Positions 48,928 to 58,548 of a stretch of 64,000 nucleotides of DNA are shown here, piece after piece. The stretch lies in contig NZ_AP025944.1 in assembly GCF_024349685.1 (NCBI RefSeq), forward strand, positions 440,001 through 504,000, written 5' to 3'. The stretch's first letter is position 1. Every line of letters starts with the position of its first letter. The DNA is from Pseudomonas sp. LRP2-20. Lineage in GTDB: Bacteria > Pseudomonadota > Gammaproteobacteria > Pseudomonadales > Pseudomonadaceae. A program made the translations under genes and the position numbers. The notes beneath the pieces were generated by a model. That model saw only the letters and a program-made list of their open reading frames with translations. It ran no database searches and had not been told where the DNA came from.

Positions 48928-50334
48928 TTAGCCCGGGTCGCGGAAGTCGGGGTGAAAGTTGGCTGGTACGGCGACGCTGACGCTGTCGCGGGTGGCGATG
49001 TCGATGCCTTCGCTGGCCACTTCGGCGAGAAAGTCGATCTGCTCCGGAGTAATCACATACGGCGGCAGGAAGTACACCACGCTGCCCAGCGGGCGCAGCA
49101 GGGCGCCGCGGGTCAGGGCGTGCTCGAACACCTTCAGGCCACGACGCTCCTGCCACGGGTAGGCGGCATTGGTGGCCTTGTCCTGGACCATCTCGATGGC
49201 CAGGGCCATGCCAGTCTGGCGGATTTCGGCGACGTGGGCATGATCGGCCAGGTGCGCGGTGGCGCTGGCCATGCGCGTGGCCAGGGCCTTGTTGGCCTCG
49301 ATCACGTTGTCCTGCTCGAAGATGTCCAGTGTCGCCAGGGCGGCGGCGCAGGCCAGCGGGTTGCCGGTGTAGCTGTGCGAGTGAAGGAACGCGCGCAGGG
49401 TCGGGTAATCGTCGTAGAAGGCTTGGTACACCTTGTCGGTGGTCAGGCAGGCGGCCAGCGGCAGGTAGCCACCGGTGAGGGCCTTGGACAGGCAGAGGAA
49501 ATCCGGGCGGATGCCGGCCTGTTCACAGGCGAACATGGTGCCGGTGCGGCCGAAACCGACGGCGATCTCGTCGTGGATCAGGTGCACGTCATAGCGGTCG
49601 CAGGCTTCGCGCAGCAGCTTGAGGTACACCGGGTGATACATGCGCATGCCACCGGCACCCTGGATCAGCGGCTCGATGATCACCGCCGAGAGGGTTTCGT
49701 GGTGCTCGGCCAGGGTCTGCTCCATGGCGGCGAACATGTTGCGCGAGTGCTCTTCCCAGCCCATGCCTTCGGGGCGCAGGTAGCAGTCCGGGCTTGGCAC
49801 CTTGATGGTGTCGAGCAGCAGCGCCTTGTAGGTTTCGGTGAACAGCGGCACGTCACCCACGGACATCGCGGCAATGGTTTCGCCGTGGTAGCTGTTGGTC
49901 AGGGTGACGAAGCGCTTTTTCGCTGGTTTGCCGATGTTCTGCCAATAGTGGAAGCTCATCTTCAGCGCCACTTCGATGCATGACGAGCCGTTGTCGGCAT
50001 AGAACACCCGGTCCAGGCCGGCCGGGGTCATGGCCACCAGGCGCTCGGACAGCTCGATCACCGGCTGGTGGCTGAAACCGGCGAGAATCACGTGCTCCAG
50101 CTGGTCGACCTGGTCCTTGATGCGCTGGTTGATGCGCGGGTTGGCGTGGCCGAACACGTTGACCCACCAGCTGCTCACGGCATCCAGGTAGCGCTTGCCG
50201 TCGAAGTCCTCGAGCCATACGCCCTCGCCACGCTTGATCGGGATCAGCGGCAGCTGCTCGTGGTCTTTCATCTGGGTGCAGGGGTGCCACAGGACCTTGA
50301 GGTCGCGTTGCATCCAATGATCGTTGAGGCCCAT
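48928..50334 (-). CDS. bioA: Adenosylmethionine-8-amino-7-oxononanoate aminotransferase
   Basis: A 468-residue class III PLP aminotransferase making 7,8-diaminopelargonate for biotin, with S-adenosylmethionine as amino donor. I start it at ATG 50334 (MGLNDHWMQRDLKVLWHPCTQ). The longer frame lacks homology. LWHPCTQMKDHEQLPLIPI and YLDAVSSWWVNVFGHANPRI are BioA signatures. The PLP lysine is Lys284 in LCLSKALTGGYLPL. Other bio genes are not nearby, so biotin synthesis is split across the genome. Confidence 0.95.
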   Translation of the reverse strand: MGLNDHWMQRDLKVLWHPCTQMKDHEQLPLIPIKRGEGVWLEDFDGKRYLDAVSSWWVNVFGHANPRINQRIKDQVDQLEHVILAGFSHQPVIELSERLVAMTPAGLDRVFYADNGSSCIEVALKMSFHYWQNIGKPAKKRFVTLTNSYHGETIAAMSVGDVPLFTETYKALLLDTIKVPSPDCYLRPEGMGWEEHSRNMFAAMEQTLAEHHETLSAVIIEPLIQGAGGMRMYHPVYLKLLREACDRYDVHLIHDEIAVGFGRTGTMFACEQAGIRPDFLCLSKALTGGYLPLAACLTTDKVYQAFYDDYPTLRAFLHSHSYTGNPLACAAALATLDIFEQDNVIEANKALATRMASATAHLADHAHVAEIRQTGMALAIEMVQDKATNAAYPWQERRGLKVFEHALTRGALLRPLGSVVYFLPPYVITPEQIDFLAEVASEGIDIATRDSVSVAVPANFHPDFRDPG

Positions 50335-50413
50335 GGGCACTTCTCCTGGCTTTACTGCCTGCTTTGACCGCGTAAGCCTAAGCAAAGCCAGGGGGCAGGA
50401 CAACCGCTAGTGG

Positions 50414-50905
50414 TCAATGGCGGCAGGTGCGCGTCCATTCCAGCTTGCGGATGTGAACGGTGCCGGCCTGTGAAGTGGAAATGGTCAGGCGTCGGAACGG
50501 CCCGTCGATGACCTGATAATAGGGCTGTGTGGAAATCGGGCCCAGTCTGAAGTCGGTATAGCCGCTGCCGGAGAGGGTAAGCCAGTAGAAGTTGCGTGGT
50601 ACCGGAGCTGCCAAGTCCATATCGTAGCCGTCGGTATCCAGCAGCATCTGCACATCGTCGTAATGCTGGTCGCTGACGACGTAATACTCCAGCTGCAGCC
50701 TTTCGACTTCCTGATCGAAGGCGATCTCCACGTCGCTGTGCTCGCCGATTACCAGTTCGGTGCCGTCATCGCCTTTGAAGGCTTCATGCAAACCGGTCCA
50801 TGACGTGCTGTTGCAACGGATCTTCAGGCCTGAAGGAGTGATAATTGTCTGGTTGTGATACAGGAACTGCCTCTCTACTTTTGCGAAATGCTCCTCATAG
50901 GTCAT
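50414..50905 (-). CDS. Hypothetical protein, 163 residues
   Basis: I do not recognise this protein. ATG 50905 has an excellent AAAGGAG site 6 bases upstream, which rules out the longer start at 50953. It has no signal peptide or membrane helix. The sequence is acidic and rich in strand-formers and aromatics (LEYYVVSDQHYDDVQMLL; PRNFYWLTLSGSGYTDFRLG), suggesting a soluble beta-rich domain. It ends with RKLEWTRTCRH. It follows no operon partner: bioA starts 80 bases downstream of its stop on the same strand, and the amine-oxidase-like gene is divergent. Confidence 0.7.
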   Translation of the reverse strand: MTYEEHFAKVERQFLYHNQTIITPSGLKIRCNSTSWTGLHEAFKGDDGTELVIGEHSDVEIAFDQEVERLQLEYYVVSDQHYDDVQMLLDTDGYDMDLAAPVPRNFYWLTLSGSGYTDFRLGPISTQPYYQVIDGPFRRLTISTSQAGTVHIRKLEWTRTCRH

Positions 50906-51117
50906 GCTGCTGCTCCTTTTGTCGGTTTTTTCAGCCGCGTTCGGCAGCTTCACCTAATGGACAGAAGCCTGGCTACTGACAAAAATGCCAGTTGCCAAAG
51001 GCACTTGATGTCGCTGTGCTGGCAGGGTCCGGATACCTGACGTATTCTTAGCGCATCGACTCTCGGGGCATTCCCGCCTCTTCCCATCCCTGCAATTTCA
51101 ACTCGGAGTTCGCCGAC

Positions 51118-52896
51118 ATGGCTGCTGCTTGGGTGCGCCTGTGCGCGTTGGTATTGATCGGTGTGTCCAGCGGCGCCGCGCTGGCAAAGGACAAGACACC
51201 TTCGGCAATCGTGGTGGGTGGCGGCCTGGCGGGCCTGACCGCAGCCTATGAGCTGCAGAACAAGGGCTGGCAGGTCACCCTGCTGGAGGCCAAACCCGGC
51301 ATGGGCGGCCGTTCTGGCCTGGCCACCAGCGAGTGGATCGGCAATGCCAAGGCCCAGCCGGTGCTGAACCAGTACCTCGACCGTTTCAAGCTTGAAACCC
51401 TGCCCGCACCCGAGTTCGTGCGTACCCCGGGCTACCTGATCGACGGTGAGTACTTCAGCGCCACTGACCTGACCACCAAGCAACCGGTCACCGCCGAAGC
51501 GCTCAAGCGTTACGAGAAGACCCTCGACGACCTGGCCCGTTCGATCGATGACCCGCTCAACCCGCAGGCGAACAGCACCCTGTTCGCCCTCGACCAGATG
51601 AACGTGTCCACCTGGCTCGACAAGCTGCAATTGCCGACCACCGCGCGTCAGCTGATCAACCAGCAGATCCGCACCCGCTATGACGAGCCATCGCGCCTGT
51701 CGCTGCTCTACTTCGCCCAGCAGAACCGCGTCTACCGTGGCGTCAGTGACCGCGACCTGCGTGCCGCGCGCCTGCCTGGCGGCAGCCCGGTGCTGGCCCA
51801 GGCTTTCGTCAAGCAGCTGAAGACCATCAAGACCAGCTCGCCAGTGACGGCGATCGTGCAGGACAAGGATGGCGTCACCGTCAAGGTCGGCAGCACGGAC
51901 TACAAGGCCGATTACCTGGTGATGGCGGTGCCTCTGCGGGCGCTGGCCAAGATCCAGATGACTCCTGGCCTGGACACCCAGCACGTGGCAGCGCTCAAGG
52001 GCACCAACTATGGCTGGCGCGACCAGCTGATGCTGAAGTTCAAGCAGCCGGTATGGGAAAGCCGCGCGCGTATGTCGGGCGAGATCTTCAGCAACGCCGG
52101 CCTCGGCATGCTGTGGATCGAGCCGGCGCTCAAGGGCGGTGCCAACGTGGTGATCAACCTGTCGGGTGACAACGCGCGCCTGCTGCAGGCCTTCGGCGAC
52201 AAGCAGATGGTCGACCAGGTGCTGATCCGCCTGCATGCGTTCTATCCGCAGGCCCGTGGCGCCTTCACCGGTTACGAAGTCAAGCGCTACAGTGTCGACG
52301 CCGGTACCGGTGGCGCCTACCTGGCCTACGGCCCAGGGCAGATCAGCAAGTACTGGCGCCTGTGGGAGCGCCCGGTGCAGCGCATCACCTTTGCCGGTGA
52401 GCACACCGATGCGCTGTACCCAGGTACCCTCGAAGGCGCCCTGCGCAGCGGTCAGCGTGCCGCCAGCCAGGTGCAGGACCTGCTGGCCGGCAAGTCGTTC
52501 GACCCGGCCAAGGCCGCAACCGTCGCGGCAGCGGCAACGGCGGGCGCCGCGGTGGCGAAGAAGGATAGCGGCGGGTTCTTCTCGCGCCTGTTCGGTGGTG
52601 GTGACAAGCCCGAAGTGAAGGCTGCACCGGTTGCCAAGACCGAGGAAGTCGTACCAGTACCGGCACCGGCTCCTGCAACTGCCCCTGCTGCCCCTGCGCC
52701 TGCAGAGGTGGCCAAGGAAGAACCGGCCAAGCCTGCCGCTACCAAGGCAGCACCGGCCAAGCATGCGCCAGCGCACAAGCCCGCGGCCAAACCTGCGGCC
52801 AAGCAGGCGCATAAAGCGGTCGATACCAAAAAGGCCACGGTCAAGTCCGCGCCTGCCAAAAAGCCTGTGACCGATAACCAGGCCAAGGCCGGTTGA
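51118..52896 (+). CDS. Exported FAD-dependent amine-oxidase-like protein with Ala/Lys/Pro tail
   Basis: A 592-residue flavoprotein. Residues 1-23 look like a Sec signal peptide (VRLCALVLIGVSSGAALA) without a twin arginine. The FAD dinucleotide-binding motif follows at once (IVVGGGLAGLTAAYEL, about 30-45). The C-terminal FAD region FAGEHTDALYPGTLEGALRSG (in part) places it with flavin monoamine oxidases. From about residue 461 the protein changes to a low-complexity Ala/Lys/Pro region with AAKPAAK-type repeats, like the histone-like tail of PhaF. The substrate is unknown. A cofactor-bound protein would normally use Tat, so the signal is odd. Confidence 0.82.
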   Translation: MAAAWVRLCALVLIGVSSGAALAKDKTPSAIVVGGGLAGLTAAYELQNKGWQVTLLEAKPGMGGRSGLATSEWIGNAKAQPVLNQYLDRFKLETLPAPEFVRTPGYLIDGEYFSATDLTTKQPVTAEALKRYEKTLDDLARSIDDPLNPQANSTLFALDQMNVSTWLDKLQLPTTARQLINQQIRTRYDEPSRLSLLYFAQQNRVYRGVSDRDLRAARLPGGSPVLAQAFVKQLKTIKTSSPVTAIVQDKDGVTVKVGSTDYKADYLVMAVPLRALAKIQMTPGLDTQHVAALKGTNYGWRDQLMLKFKQPVWESRARMSGEIFSNAGLGMLWIEPALKGGANVVINLSGDNARLLQAFGDKQMVDQVLIRLHAFYPQARGAFTGYEVKRYSVDAGTGGAYLAYGPGQISKYWRLWERPVQRITFAGEHTDALYPGTLEGALRSGQRAASQVQDLLAGKSFDPAKAATVAAAATAGAAVAKKDSGGFFSRLFGGGDKPEVKAAPVAKTEEVVPVPAPAPATAPAAPAPAEVAKEEPAKPAATKAAPAKHAPAHKPAAKPAAKQAHKAVDTKKATVKSAPAKKPVTDNQAKAG

Positions 52897-52905
52897 TTCC
52901 CGCAC

Positions 52906-52996
52906 CGGCCTCTTCGCGGCAAACCCGCCCCACACTGCGTACCCCTCCAGGCATGCGCAGTAGCTGTGGGAGCGGGGCTTGCCCGCGATGAGGCCA
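52906..52996. repeat. REP pair after the amine-oxidase-like gene
   Basis: Imperfect inverted copies at about 52906-52935 and 52963-52996 (GGCCTCTTCGCGG against CCCGCGATGAGGCC). Several mismatches mark it as an older copy. AT-rich DNA (about 53000-53150), likely the cytochrome b561 promoter region, follows. Confidence 0.75.
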
Positions 52997-53159
52997 GCCC
53001 TGGCAACCCTAAACTCTCCAGCTATCGTTAATGTTTCCTTAATAGCCAACTTGCAGACTAATCATCGGATTTCTCGATAATCCAAAGCAATTTTTTAAGC
53101 TTTTATTCGATACGTTACGCGCTAGTCTGTGCACAGCTTTCACGGGGAATCACGTCATC

Positions 53160-53711
53160 ATGCAACTGCGCAATTCACCTTCTCGCTATGGCGTGGTCAG
53201 CATCGTCCTGCACTGGGGCGTTGCACTGGCAGTCTTCGGCCTGTTCGGCCTGGGCCTGTGGATGGTCGATCTCGGCTACTACGATCCTTGGCGCAAGGCC
53301 GGTCCCGATCTGCACAAGAGTATCGGCCTGGTGCTGCTGGCGGTCATGTTGCTGCGGGTGGTCTGGCGCTTCATCAGCCCACCTCCTCCGGCACCGGCCA
53401 ACCATGGGGCGTTCACCCGCGTGGCGGCCAAACTGGGCCACCTGGCGCTTTACCTGGGCCTGTTCGCGGTGATGATCGCCGGTTACCTGATCTCTACTGC
53501 CGACGGTGTCGGCATTCCGGTCTTCGGCCTGTTCGAAGTACCGGCGCTGATCAGCGACCTGCCCGACCAGGCAGACCTGGCTGGCGTGATTCATCTGTGG
53601 CTGGCCTGGGGCCTGGTGATCTTCGCCGTGCTGCACGCCCTGGCCGCCTTGAAACACCATTTCATCGACCGTGACGCGACCCTGACCCGCATGCTGGGCC
53701 GCAAAGCTTGA
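53160..53711 (+). CDS. Cytochrome b561
   Basis: A 183-residue inner-membrane dihaem cytochrome with four hydrophobic helices. Haem-ligand histidines are visible in [41 protein letters not shown] and [22 protein letters not shown] lies 8 bases before the ATG. It is followed 34 bases later by a YceI-family gene, the same pairing as yceJ-yceI in E. coli. The electron donor and acceptor are unknown. Confidence 0.9.
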   Translation: MQLRNSPSRYGVVSIVLHWGVALAVFGLFGLGLWMVDLGYYDPWRKAGPDLHKSIGLVLLAVMLLRVVWRFISPPPPAPANHGAFTRVAAKLGHLALYLGLFAVMIAGYLISTADGVGIPVFGLFEVPALISDLPDQADLAGVIHLWLAWGLVIFAVLHALAALKHHFIDRDATLTRMLGRKA

Positions 53712-53745
53712 CACTCAACCTCAATTGCATAGGAAGGAAGTAAGG

Positions 53746-54345
53746 ATGTTGAAAAAGACTTTTGCCGCTCTGGCGCTGGGTACTGCTCTGTTCGCCGCCG
53801 GCCAGGCAATGGCTGCCGAGTACAAGATCGACAAGGAAGGCCAGCACGCGTTCGTTGATTTCAAGATCAGCCACCTGGGCTACAGCTTCATCACCGGCAC
53901 CTTCAAGGACTGGGATGGCAACTTCAGCTGGGACCCGGCCAAGCCTGAAGCCAGCAAGATCGACGTCACCCTCAAGACGGTAAGCGTGGACACCAACCAC
54001 GCCGAGCGTGACAAGCACATCAAGAGCAAGGACTTCCTTGACGTAGCCAAGTACCCAACCGCGACGTTCAAGTCGACCAAGGTAACTCCGACCGGCAAGA
54101 ACGCCGAAGGCCAGCTGACTGCCGATGTCGCCGGTGACCTGACCCTGACTGGCGTCACCAAGCCGGTTGTGATCAAGGCTACCTTCATTGGCGAGGGCAA
54201 GGACCCATGGGGCGGCTACCGTGCCGGCTTCGAGGGCAAGCTGGACATCAACCGCAAGGAATTCGCGCCGAAGTCGATGGACCTCGGTCCGCTGTCCGAG
54301 AAAGTTGAGCTGTACTTCGTGTTCGAAGGTGTTCAGCAGAAGTGA
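53746..54345 (+). CDS. yceI: YceI family periplasmic protein
   Basis: A 199-residue secreted lipocalin-like protein. Signal peptide 1-23 ([17 protein letters not shown], cleavage after AMA), then the YceI domain: [40 protein letters not shown] and [14 protein letters not shown]. Members bind isoprenoid lipids such as polyprenyl quinones. It starts at ATG 53746, with AAGGA upstream. It probably works with the cytochrome b561 encoded just before. A very strong terminator follows. Confidence 0.94.
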   Translation: MLKKTFAALALGTALFAAGQAMAAEYKIDKEGQHAFVDFKISHLGYSFITGTFKDWDGNFSWDPAKPEASKIDVTLKTVSVDTNHAERDKHIKSKDFLDVAKYPTATFKSTKVTPTGKNAEGQLTADVAGDLTLTGVTKPVVIKATFIGEGKDPWGGYRAGFEGKLDINRKEFAPKSMDLGPLSEKVELYFVFEGVQQK

Positions 54346-54358
54346 TGCTGTTGCCCGA

Positions 54359-54399
54359 GCAATAAAAAACGCCGCCCATTGGGCGGCGTTTTTTATTGC
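54359..54399. terminator. Bidirectional terminator between yceI and rhlE
   Basis: A perfect 19-base-pair stem (54359-54377 with 54381-54399) around a 3-base loop. The GCCGCCC/GGGCGGC core is flanked by A-runs and T-runs, so it can stop transcription from both convergent genes. Confidence 0.92.
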
Positions 54400-54411
54400 C
54401 TGATGCGCGGC

Positions 54412-56304
54412 TCAGCCCTTGCGAGTGAGCAGTGCAGGGCGCTCACCGCGCGGGCGGCTCGGCAGGTCATCCAGCTGTTCCGGCGTCGGGTAACGATCGA
54501 GCTTGGATTCCTTGCGGATGATTACCGGCTGGTGTTGTTCGCGGCTGCTGCGTACTGCCGGCTCCTGGCGCGAGGCATCGTCACGGCCGGCCGAACGGTT
54601 ACGGCCACCACCATTGTTGTCACGACGGGCGCCGCCACCGTTGTTGTTGCGTGGGCGCTTGTCGCCGCTGGCGCTGCGCTGCTGGCCACCTGCATTGCGG
54701 CCCTGGCCTTGACCACCACCGTTGCTGCTGCGCTGGCCGCCGCCTTGGCTTTGGCCCTGGCCTGCACCACCCGGACGGCGGTTGCGGCCTTGGCCTTTGC
54801 CGTTCTGGTATGGGCTGACGTAGTCGGCGCGGTTACCAAAGTTGTCGATATCGTCGTCCAGGAATTCTTCCGGGTCACGATCAGCCGGTGCTTTCGGCAC
54901 GCTGCTGCTGGCTTGTTGCTGCTGACGCGGCTTCTTGTCACGCGGTTTGCGTTGTTGCTGCTTGTCGCCGGACTTTTCCTTGTCGGCCGGTTTGTCCGCC
55001 GCCTGCTGCTTGGCCTTGCCTTTGTCCTTGCCCTTGTCCTTGCGACCGCCGTTGGCGTCTTTGCCGCCTTCGCCACGGGCCTGCTGCTGGTTGCGGCCGC
55101 CGCGGCCGCTGTTCTGCTGGCGCTCGCGTACTTCAGGCTTTTCGGCTTCTACCTGGCTGGCATCGAAGCCCATGAGGTCGCCATCCGGGATCTTCTGCTT
55201 GGTGACCCGCTCGATGCTCTTGAGCAGCTTTTCTTCATCCGGCGCGACCATGGAGATGGCTTCGCCCGAGCGCCCGGCGCGGCCGGTACGGCCGATGCGG
55301 TGCACGTAGTCTTCCTCGACGTTCGGCAGTTCGAAGTTGACCACGTGGGGCAGCTGGTCGATGTCCAGGCCACGGGCGGCGATGTCGGTGGCTACCAGCA
55401 CGCGCACGCTGTTGGCCTTGAAGTCGGCCAGGGCCTTGGTGCGGGCGTTCTGGCTTTTGTTGCCGTGAATCGCGGCGGCGGTCAGGCCGTGCTTTTCCAG
55501 GTACTCGGCCAGGCGGTTGGCGCCGTGCTTGGTGCGGGTGAACACCAGAACCTGTTCCCAGGCACCCAGTGTGATCAAGTGCGCCAGCAGGGCGCGCTTG
55601 TGGCTGGCGGGCAGGCGGTAGACGCGCTGCTCGATACGTTCGACGGTAGTGTTCGGCGGGGTGACCTCGATGCGCTCCGGGTTGTGCAGGAGCTTGTCGG
55701 CCAGGTCGGTGATGTCCTTGGAGAAGGTCGCCGAGAACAGCAGGTTCTGGCGCTTGGCCGGCAGGCGGGCGAGGACCTTCTTGACGTCGTGGATGAAGCC
55801 CATGTCGAGCATGCGGTCGGCTTCATCGAGGACCAGGATTTCCACGTGGGCCAGGTCTACCTTGCCTTGGCCGGCCAGGTCGAGCAGGCGCCCCGGGCAA
55901 GCGACGAGCACGTCGACACCCTTGGCAATGGCCTGGATCTGCGGGTTCATGCCGACGCCGCCGAAGATGCAGGCGCTGACCAGTGGCAGGTCACGGGCGT
56001 ACACCTTGAAGCTGTCGTGTACCTGGGCGGCGAGTTCACGGGTCGGGGTCAGGACCAGTACGCGCGGCTGGCGCGGGCCATGACGCTGGGATTTGTCGGG
56101 GTGGCCGGCCGGGAACAGGCGCTCGAGGATCGGCAAGGCGAAGCCGCCGGTTTTACCAGTACCAGTCTGAGCGGCAACCATCAGGTCGCGGCCCTGCAAC
56201 ACGGCGGGAATGGCCCGCTGTTGCACCGGGGTCGGCTGGGTGTAGCCCGCTGCCTCGATAGCGCGGACAAGAGCCTCGGAGAGACCGAGGGAAGCAAAGG
56301 ACAT
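54412..56304 (-). CDS. rhlE: DEAD-box RNA helicase RhlE
   Basis: A 630-residue helicase starting at ATG 56304 ([20 protein letters not shown]). Q motif [17 protein letters not shown], motif I AQTGTGKT, motif [14 protein letters not shown] (LFSATFSKD), and motif [12 protein letters not shown] are all present in the first ~380 residues. The remaining ~240 residues are a Lys/Gly/Gln/Arg/Asn-rich disordered tail with GGQRSS and RNNNGGG stretches, long even for the RhlE group. Such tails bind RNA and drive condensate formation. It is monocistronic and closed by the terminator at 54359-54399. Confidence 0.94.
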   Translation of the reverse strand: MSFASLGLSEALVRAIEAAGYTQPTPVQQRAIPAVLQGRDLMVAAQTGTGKTGGFALPILERLFPAGHPDKSQRHGPRQPRVLVLTPTRELAAQVHDSFKVYARDLPLVSACIFGGVGMNPQIQAIAKGVDVLVACPGRLLDLAGQGKVDLAHVEILVLDEADRMLDMGFIHDVKKVLARLPAKRQNLLFSATFSKDITDLADKLLHNPERIEVTPPNTTVERIEQRVYRLPASHKRALLAHLITLGAWEQVLVFTRTKHGANRLAEYLEKHGLTAAAIHGNKSQNARTKALADFKANSVRVLVATDIAARGLDIDQLPHVVNFELPNVEEDYVHRIGRTGRAGRSGEAISMVAPDEEKLLKSIERVTKQKIPDGDLMGFDASQVEAEKPEVRERQQNSGRGGRNQQQARGEGGKDANGGRKDKGKDKGKAKQQAADKPADKEKSGDKQQQRKPRDKKPRQQQQASSSVPKAPADRDPEEFLDDDIDNFGNRADYVSPYQNGKGQGRNRRPGGAGQGQSQGGGQRSSNGGGQGQGRNAGGQQRSASGDKRPRNNNGGGARRDNNGGGRNRSAGRDDASRQEPAVRSSREQHQPVIIRKESKLDRYPTPEQLDDLPSRPRGERPALLTRKG

Positions 56305-56522
56305 GGGCAATCCTGTTCTCGTGTGGGCTGGGCCCGTTGGGATATTCTGCCTGGCGCGACGGGCATCGAAGGGATGCGATCGCGTCCGGTCCAGCTGGGC
56401 TTTCACTGCACATCCGGGAAGCGGAGGGTGGACGCCAAGGGGCGTCAATGCCGATCGGGATGCCTGTTGCGAGGCCGAGCGTCCGGGCGTGAGCCGGGCG
56501 GGAAGGCCCGAGTATAACAGAG

Positions 56523-57311
56523 CTAACGCAGTGTGCTGCTTTCCTGCTGCTCAACGGCGCCGGCAAGATCGCCCGTGTCGCCGATGTAGTGTTCGATAAT
56601 CGCCTCGAATGCCGGTTCCTGCTTGAAGCGGCGCAGCGCTTCGGTAAACGCCAGGGCCAGTTGTTCGCGCCCGGGTTTGCGTGCCAGGCCCAGGAATTGC
56701 GCCTGACGGCTGATGACCAGAGGCAGCTCTTCGACCTGCTGTTCAAGGCCAAGCTGTTTGCGCAGGTAACGCCCGACCAGACGGTCGGTGACCAGCAGAT
56801 CGACGCGCCCGCGTATGAGCTTGCCAAAATTGGCTTCGTGGCTCGGCGCGGTTTCGCGGCGGAAATCCTCGGATTCATTGAACGCCTTGTCGTAGGCGTA
56901 GCCCGGCGACGTGCCTATGGTCAGGCCGGCAAGATCGCTCAGTTGGTGAATGGCATGGCGCCGGTTGCTTGCCTGATACAGCACGAACTCGACATCGGAC
57001 ATGGGTTCTGCCGGATAGACCATGTAGGTCTTGCGCGACTCGACCTGAAAAGTGTCCATCACCCCGTCAGCCAGGCCGTGCTCGACCAGGGCCAGGCAGC
57101 GCTTCCACGGCAGGAACTGCCAATCCACTTCGACACCCAGGCGGCGAAATACCTCGGTGGTGACTTCGTAGTCGATTCCTTTGGCCCGGCCACCATCGCG
57201 ATAGACATAGGGCGCCCAGTCGTCACTGACCAGGCGCAGCCGCTCGCCCAGCGCCATCGGGCTCAGGCAGGTGAGCAACAGGATGCACAGCAATTGAGCA
57301 ATGTGGGGCAT
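56523..57311 (-). CDS. Periplasmic solute-binding protein (family 3), orphan
   Basis: A 262-residue protein with signal peptide 1-23 ([19 protein letters not shown]) and a family 3 binding-protein fold: [46 protein letters not shown], and [13 protein letters not shown]. The early WAPY and the PWKRC segment are common in orphan pseudomonad binders not paired with ABC permeases. No transporter gene adjoins it. It could serve a shared importer or a sensor. The ligand is unknown. Confidence 0.85.
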   Translation of the reverse strand: MPHIAQLLCILLLTCLSPMALGERLRLVSDDWAPYVYRDGGRAKGIDYEVTTEVFRRLGVEVDWQFLPWKRCLALVEHGLADGVMDTFQVESRKTYMVYPAEPMSDVEFVLYQASNRRHAIHQLSDLAGLTIGTSPGYAYDKAFNESEDFRRETAPSHEANFGKLIRGRVDLLVTDRLVGRYLRKQLGLEQQVEELPLVISRQAQFLGLARKPGREQLALAFTEALRRFKQEPAFEAIIEHYIGDTGDLAGAVEQQESSTLR

Positions 57312-57377
57312 GGCGCGAGATTACGCGCTCACAGGGGGGCAAGGCCAGTGAAGATCAACGCCCCCCTGTGCCGGCCA

Positions 57378-58454
57378 TCATTGATGGGAAGAGCGCAGCA
57401 GGTGCGCTTCGATATCCTTGCGCCGGCCACCCAGTGACAGGCGCAGGCTCGGGTGGCGCAGGCACTGACGCAATTGCTCGGGTTCGATGCGCCCGTAGCG
57501 TTCGTTGAGGTTCTCCAGCGCCTTGTCCCACCAGGCCGTTGCGCAAGCGCGATCGAACTCGTTGGAGTACGGGTAGCAGCCATAAAGCAGTTCACGCACG
57601 AACTGGCGCTCGCGGCTGGGCATGGTCAGGCTCAAGGCCTTGTAACCCAGGCGCTGCAAGGTAGGTGGTCGTGGCAGTTGGTCGTTGACCAATGCCACAT
57701 CGGCAAGCGCCGCCGCCCCCAGTGGGTTATCGCCGTGTTTGCGCAACCAGGCCTGGATCTTGGCGCGGAACTGGGCCTTGCGGCTCCAGTAGTGGTGAAT
57801 GACGTCGGTGCATTCGGCCAGCTCCATCTTGCGGTAAGCGGCCACTGCCAGGCAGAACTCTTCGAGTGTGTAGGCGGTGCGGGCCAACGGATAGAACTCG
57901 TCCATCATGGCAATGGAGCGGTCCAGGACATCGCTGTCCTCGGCACACAGGCCAATCACGCCCGAGTTGACCAGTGGCATCTGGCGGTCGGCCAGGCCGC
58001 GAGACTCGAGAATGCTGAGCAGGTTCGTGTACAGCAGGCACTTCTGATTCTCGCCATAACGCGCGCCAATGGCGTTGCACAGCATAGTGCCGGGCTTGAC
58101 CCGCTGGAACAGTTGCAGCGGTGACTTGCGGAAGAAGGTATCGGTGTCGATCAGTACGGCCTGAGGATGTTGCTGCAGCACTTGGCGCATCAGCACATGC
58201 TTGCTGCGAAAGTGATAGCCGTGGGGTTGGTTCCAGGCCTTGCGGGTTGCCTCGTCGAGCAGATGAACGGTCACCGGCAGATTGCCGTAAGGCTCGGCAT
58301 TGTCGGTATAGACCTGGATATCGATGGCCGGTTTGGCGATGTCGCCCAGGCGGGCCAGCGCGCTGACGATGCTGAAGCAGGCTTCCTGGTGGTAGGTCGC
58401 CGGGCCAAACGCCAGATACACGAGCTGAGGACGTGATGGCAGGAAATGTTGCAT
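57378..58454 (-). CDS. Putative glycosyltransferase (GT-A/nucleotide-diphospho-sugar fold)
   Basis: A 358-residue protein with no signal peptide. AVLIDTDTFFRKSPLQLFQ has a DTD motif placed as the metal/nucleotide-sugar site of GT-A enzymes, and QMPLVNSGVIGL is the matching acceptor-side segment seen in GT8-like families. The start (PQLVYLAFGPATYHQEACFS) resembles the first strand and helix of that fold. The C-terminal ~130 residues are helical and unassigned. It stands alone, with no cell-wall or LPS genes beside it. The assignment rests on motifs only, and the substrate is unknown. Confidence 0.55.
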   Translation of the reverse strand: MQHFLPSRPQLVYLAFGPATYHQEACFSIVSALARLGDIAKPAIDIQVYTDNAEPYGNLPVTVHLLDEATRKAWNQPHGYHFRSKHVLMRQVLQQHPQAVLIDTDTFFRKSPLQLFQRVKPGTMLCNAIGARYGENQKCLLYTNLLSILESRGLADRQMPLVNSGVIGLCAEDSDVLDRSIAMMDEFYPLARTAYTLEEFCLAVAAYRKMELAECTDVIHHYWSRKAQFRAKIQAWLRKHGDNPLGAAALADVALVNDQLPRPPTLQRLGYKALSLTMPSRERQFVRELLYGCYPYSNEFDRACATAWWDKALENLNERYGRIEPEQLRQCLRHPSLRLSLGGRRKDIEAHLLRSSHQ

Positions 58455-58548
58455 TGCAGTCGAGACCTGTCAGAGCCAGAAAGTAATCAAGGCCCTAGTC
58501 TACGACTAAAGCCTCAATCGTTTCTGAATCCGATGATGCCAAAAAGTT

